Shown piece after piece: positions 21,656 through 22,405 of a stretch of 22,405 nucleotides of DNA; the stretch's first letter is position 1; each line of letters opens with the position of its first letter. The DNA comes from Syntrophomonas sp. UBA4911 (GTDB lineage: Bacteria > Bacillota > Syntrophomonadia > Syntrophomonadales > Syntrophomonadaceae). The notes beneath the pieces are model-generated. The model did no database searches, was not told the DNA's origin, and saw only the letters and a program-made list of their open reading frames with translations. Where the stretch lies: contig DHCD01000106.1 of the NCBI GenBank assembly GCA_002398105.1, positions 1-22,405 on the forward strand. The letters are read 5' to 3'. The position numbers and the translations under genes are program-made.

Positions 21656-22405
21656 CTATAAAATCTGATACTTCTTTATTTTCCGATAAAGGGTAGCCCG
21701 CCCGATATTTAGGATAAGAGCAGCCCGGGTAACGTTGCCGCCGCATTGGTTCAAAGCCCGGGTTATTTCCATTCTCTCCACTTCTTCCAGAGTATTGACA
21801 ACCTGTGCGCTACCCGGTGTTATACTCACAGAGCCGCTGGTTTTGGCGCCCGGCAGCAAACCAATATGTTCGAGGTCAATGATATCGTCAGCCAGGTTGA
21901 CAGCAGTTTCAATTGTATTTTCAAGCTGGCGTATATTCCCCGGCCAATGGTAATCCATAAGCATTTGCATAGCTGCGTTGCTTATCTTTTCAACCCTTTT
22001 ATGCAGTTTCTCATTTACCATGGTGATAAAAAACTGAGCCAGTAAAGGGATGTCTTCCTTCCTTTCTCTGAGCGGCGGCAGGCGAAGGTTGATGACATTG
22101 AGCCGGTAGAACAGATCCGCCCGGAATTTATTAGCGGCAATGAGTTTCTCCAAGTTCTGATTGGTGGCAGAGATAACTCTGATATCAATCGGTATGGGAG
22201 TAGATCCTCCAACCGGCACTATCGATCTCTCCTGTAAAACGCGCAGCAGTTTCGGCTGCAGTTCCAGAGGCATATCACCAATTTCATCCAGAAACAGGGT
22301 ACCCTTGTGGGCACACAAAAACTTGCCTCGCATACCTTGTTTCCGTGCCCCGGTAAACGCTCCCTCCACATAGCCAAACATTTCCGTTTCTATTAATTCC
22401 CTGGG
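21656..22405 (-). CDS. Sigma-54-dependent transcriptional activator, 3' part (N-terminus outside window)
   Basis: Enhancer-binding protein of the NtrC/PspF AAA+ class; the visible 249 residues start inside the AAA+ domain (PRELIETEMFGYVEGAFTGA) and the frame stays open to the window edge. Visible motifs: GAFTGA, the sigma-54 contact loop; Walker B GTLFLDEIGDM; the arginine region RADLFYRLNVINLRLPPLRER; WPGNIRQLEN. A C-terminal Fis-type helix-turn-helix follows (NVTRAALILNIGRATLYRKIKKY). The sensory N-terminal domain cannot be seen, so the class (response regulator, PAS, GAF) is open. Its targets are unknown; no -24/-12 promoter is evident in the window. Confidence 0.95.
   Translation of the reverse strand, partial: PRELIETEMFGYVEGAFTGARKQGMRGKFLCAHKGTLFLDEIGDMPLELQPKLLRVLQERSIVPVGGSTPIPIDIRVISATNQNLEKLIAANKFRADLFYRLNVINLRLPPLRERKEDIPLLAQFFITMVNEKLHKRVEKISNAAMQMLMDYHWPGNIRQLENTIETAVNLADDIIDLEHIGLLPGAKTSGSVSITPGSAQVVNTLEEVERMEITRALNQCGGNVTRAALILNIGRATLYRKIKKYQIL

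Overview
The window looks like chromosomal DNA of an anaerobic, spore-forming Firmicute of class Clostridia. The evidence is the gene order rpsU / yqfC / yqfD / phoH / yqfF / ybeY / dgkA / cdd / era / recO, the sporulation genes yqfC and yqfD, strong GGAGG-type ribosome binding sites and frequent GTG/TTG starts. A Syntrophomonas-like organism is possible (an Old-Yellow-Enzyme-type oxidoreductase and an acyl-CoA thioesterase are present), but I cannot fix the genus by eye.

Layout. 1-1745 (+): one PAS-PAS-PAS-GGDEF diguanylate cyclase. 1778-13393 (all -): a long housekeeping cluster, listed in transcription order: HIT hydrolase, rpsU, a 38-residue one-helix membrane protein, yqfC, yqfD, phoH, the HD-domain c-di-AMP phosphodiesterase yqfF, ybeY, dgkA, cdd, era, deoC, an unknown signal-anchored protein, recO, and a CD-NTase-like nucleotidyltransferase whose DxD metal motif reads NxN. 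Spacings are short and several genes overlap, so most of it is probably one or a few operons. An intrinsic terminator precedes yqfC and an extended -10 promoter may serve phoH.

13621-17400 is an accessory stretch. An intact OYE-family flavin oxidoreductase (+) is followed by decayed fragments of at least two more copies of the same gene. Two unrelated minus-strand genes, a hot-dog acyl-CoA thioesterase and an MVF/SpoVB-type flippase, lie among the fragments. 17400-17814 has no gene. It holds an intrinsic terminator for the genes to its right and a pair of hairpins that show the same 14-15 nt loop sequence.

17815-19779 (-) is a compact GntR (YtrA-type) regulator / ABC ATPase / ABC permease operon. 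A consensus promoter drives it, and a perfect 11-1-11 palindrome covers the start site, so the operon is probably autoregulated. 19904-22405 (-) pairs a sigma-54 activator (N-terminus beyond the window) with a membrane dCache-HAMP protein. That protein carries a complete amino-acid-binding motif but ends in an unfamiliar helical domain, not a kinase or chemotaxis signalling domain.

The best leads are the OYE pseudogene array with genes set into it, the twin-hairpin element near 17.6 kb, the NxN CD-NTase homologue, and the dCache-HAMP/sigma-54 pair.
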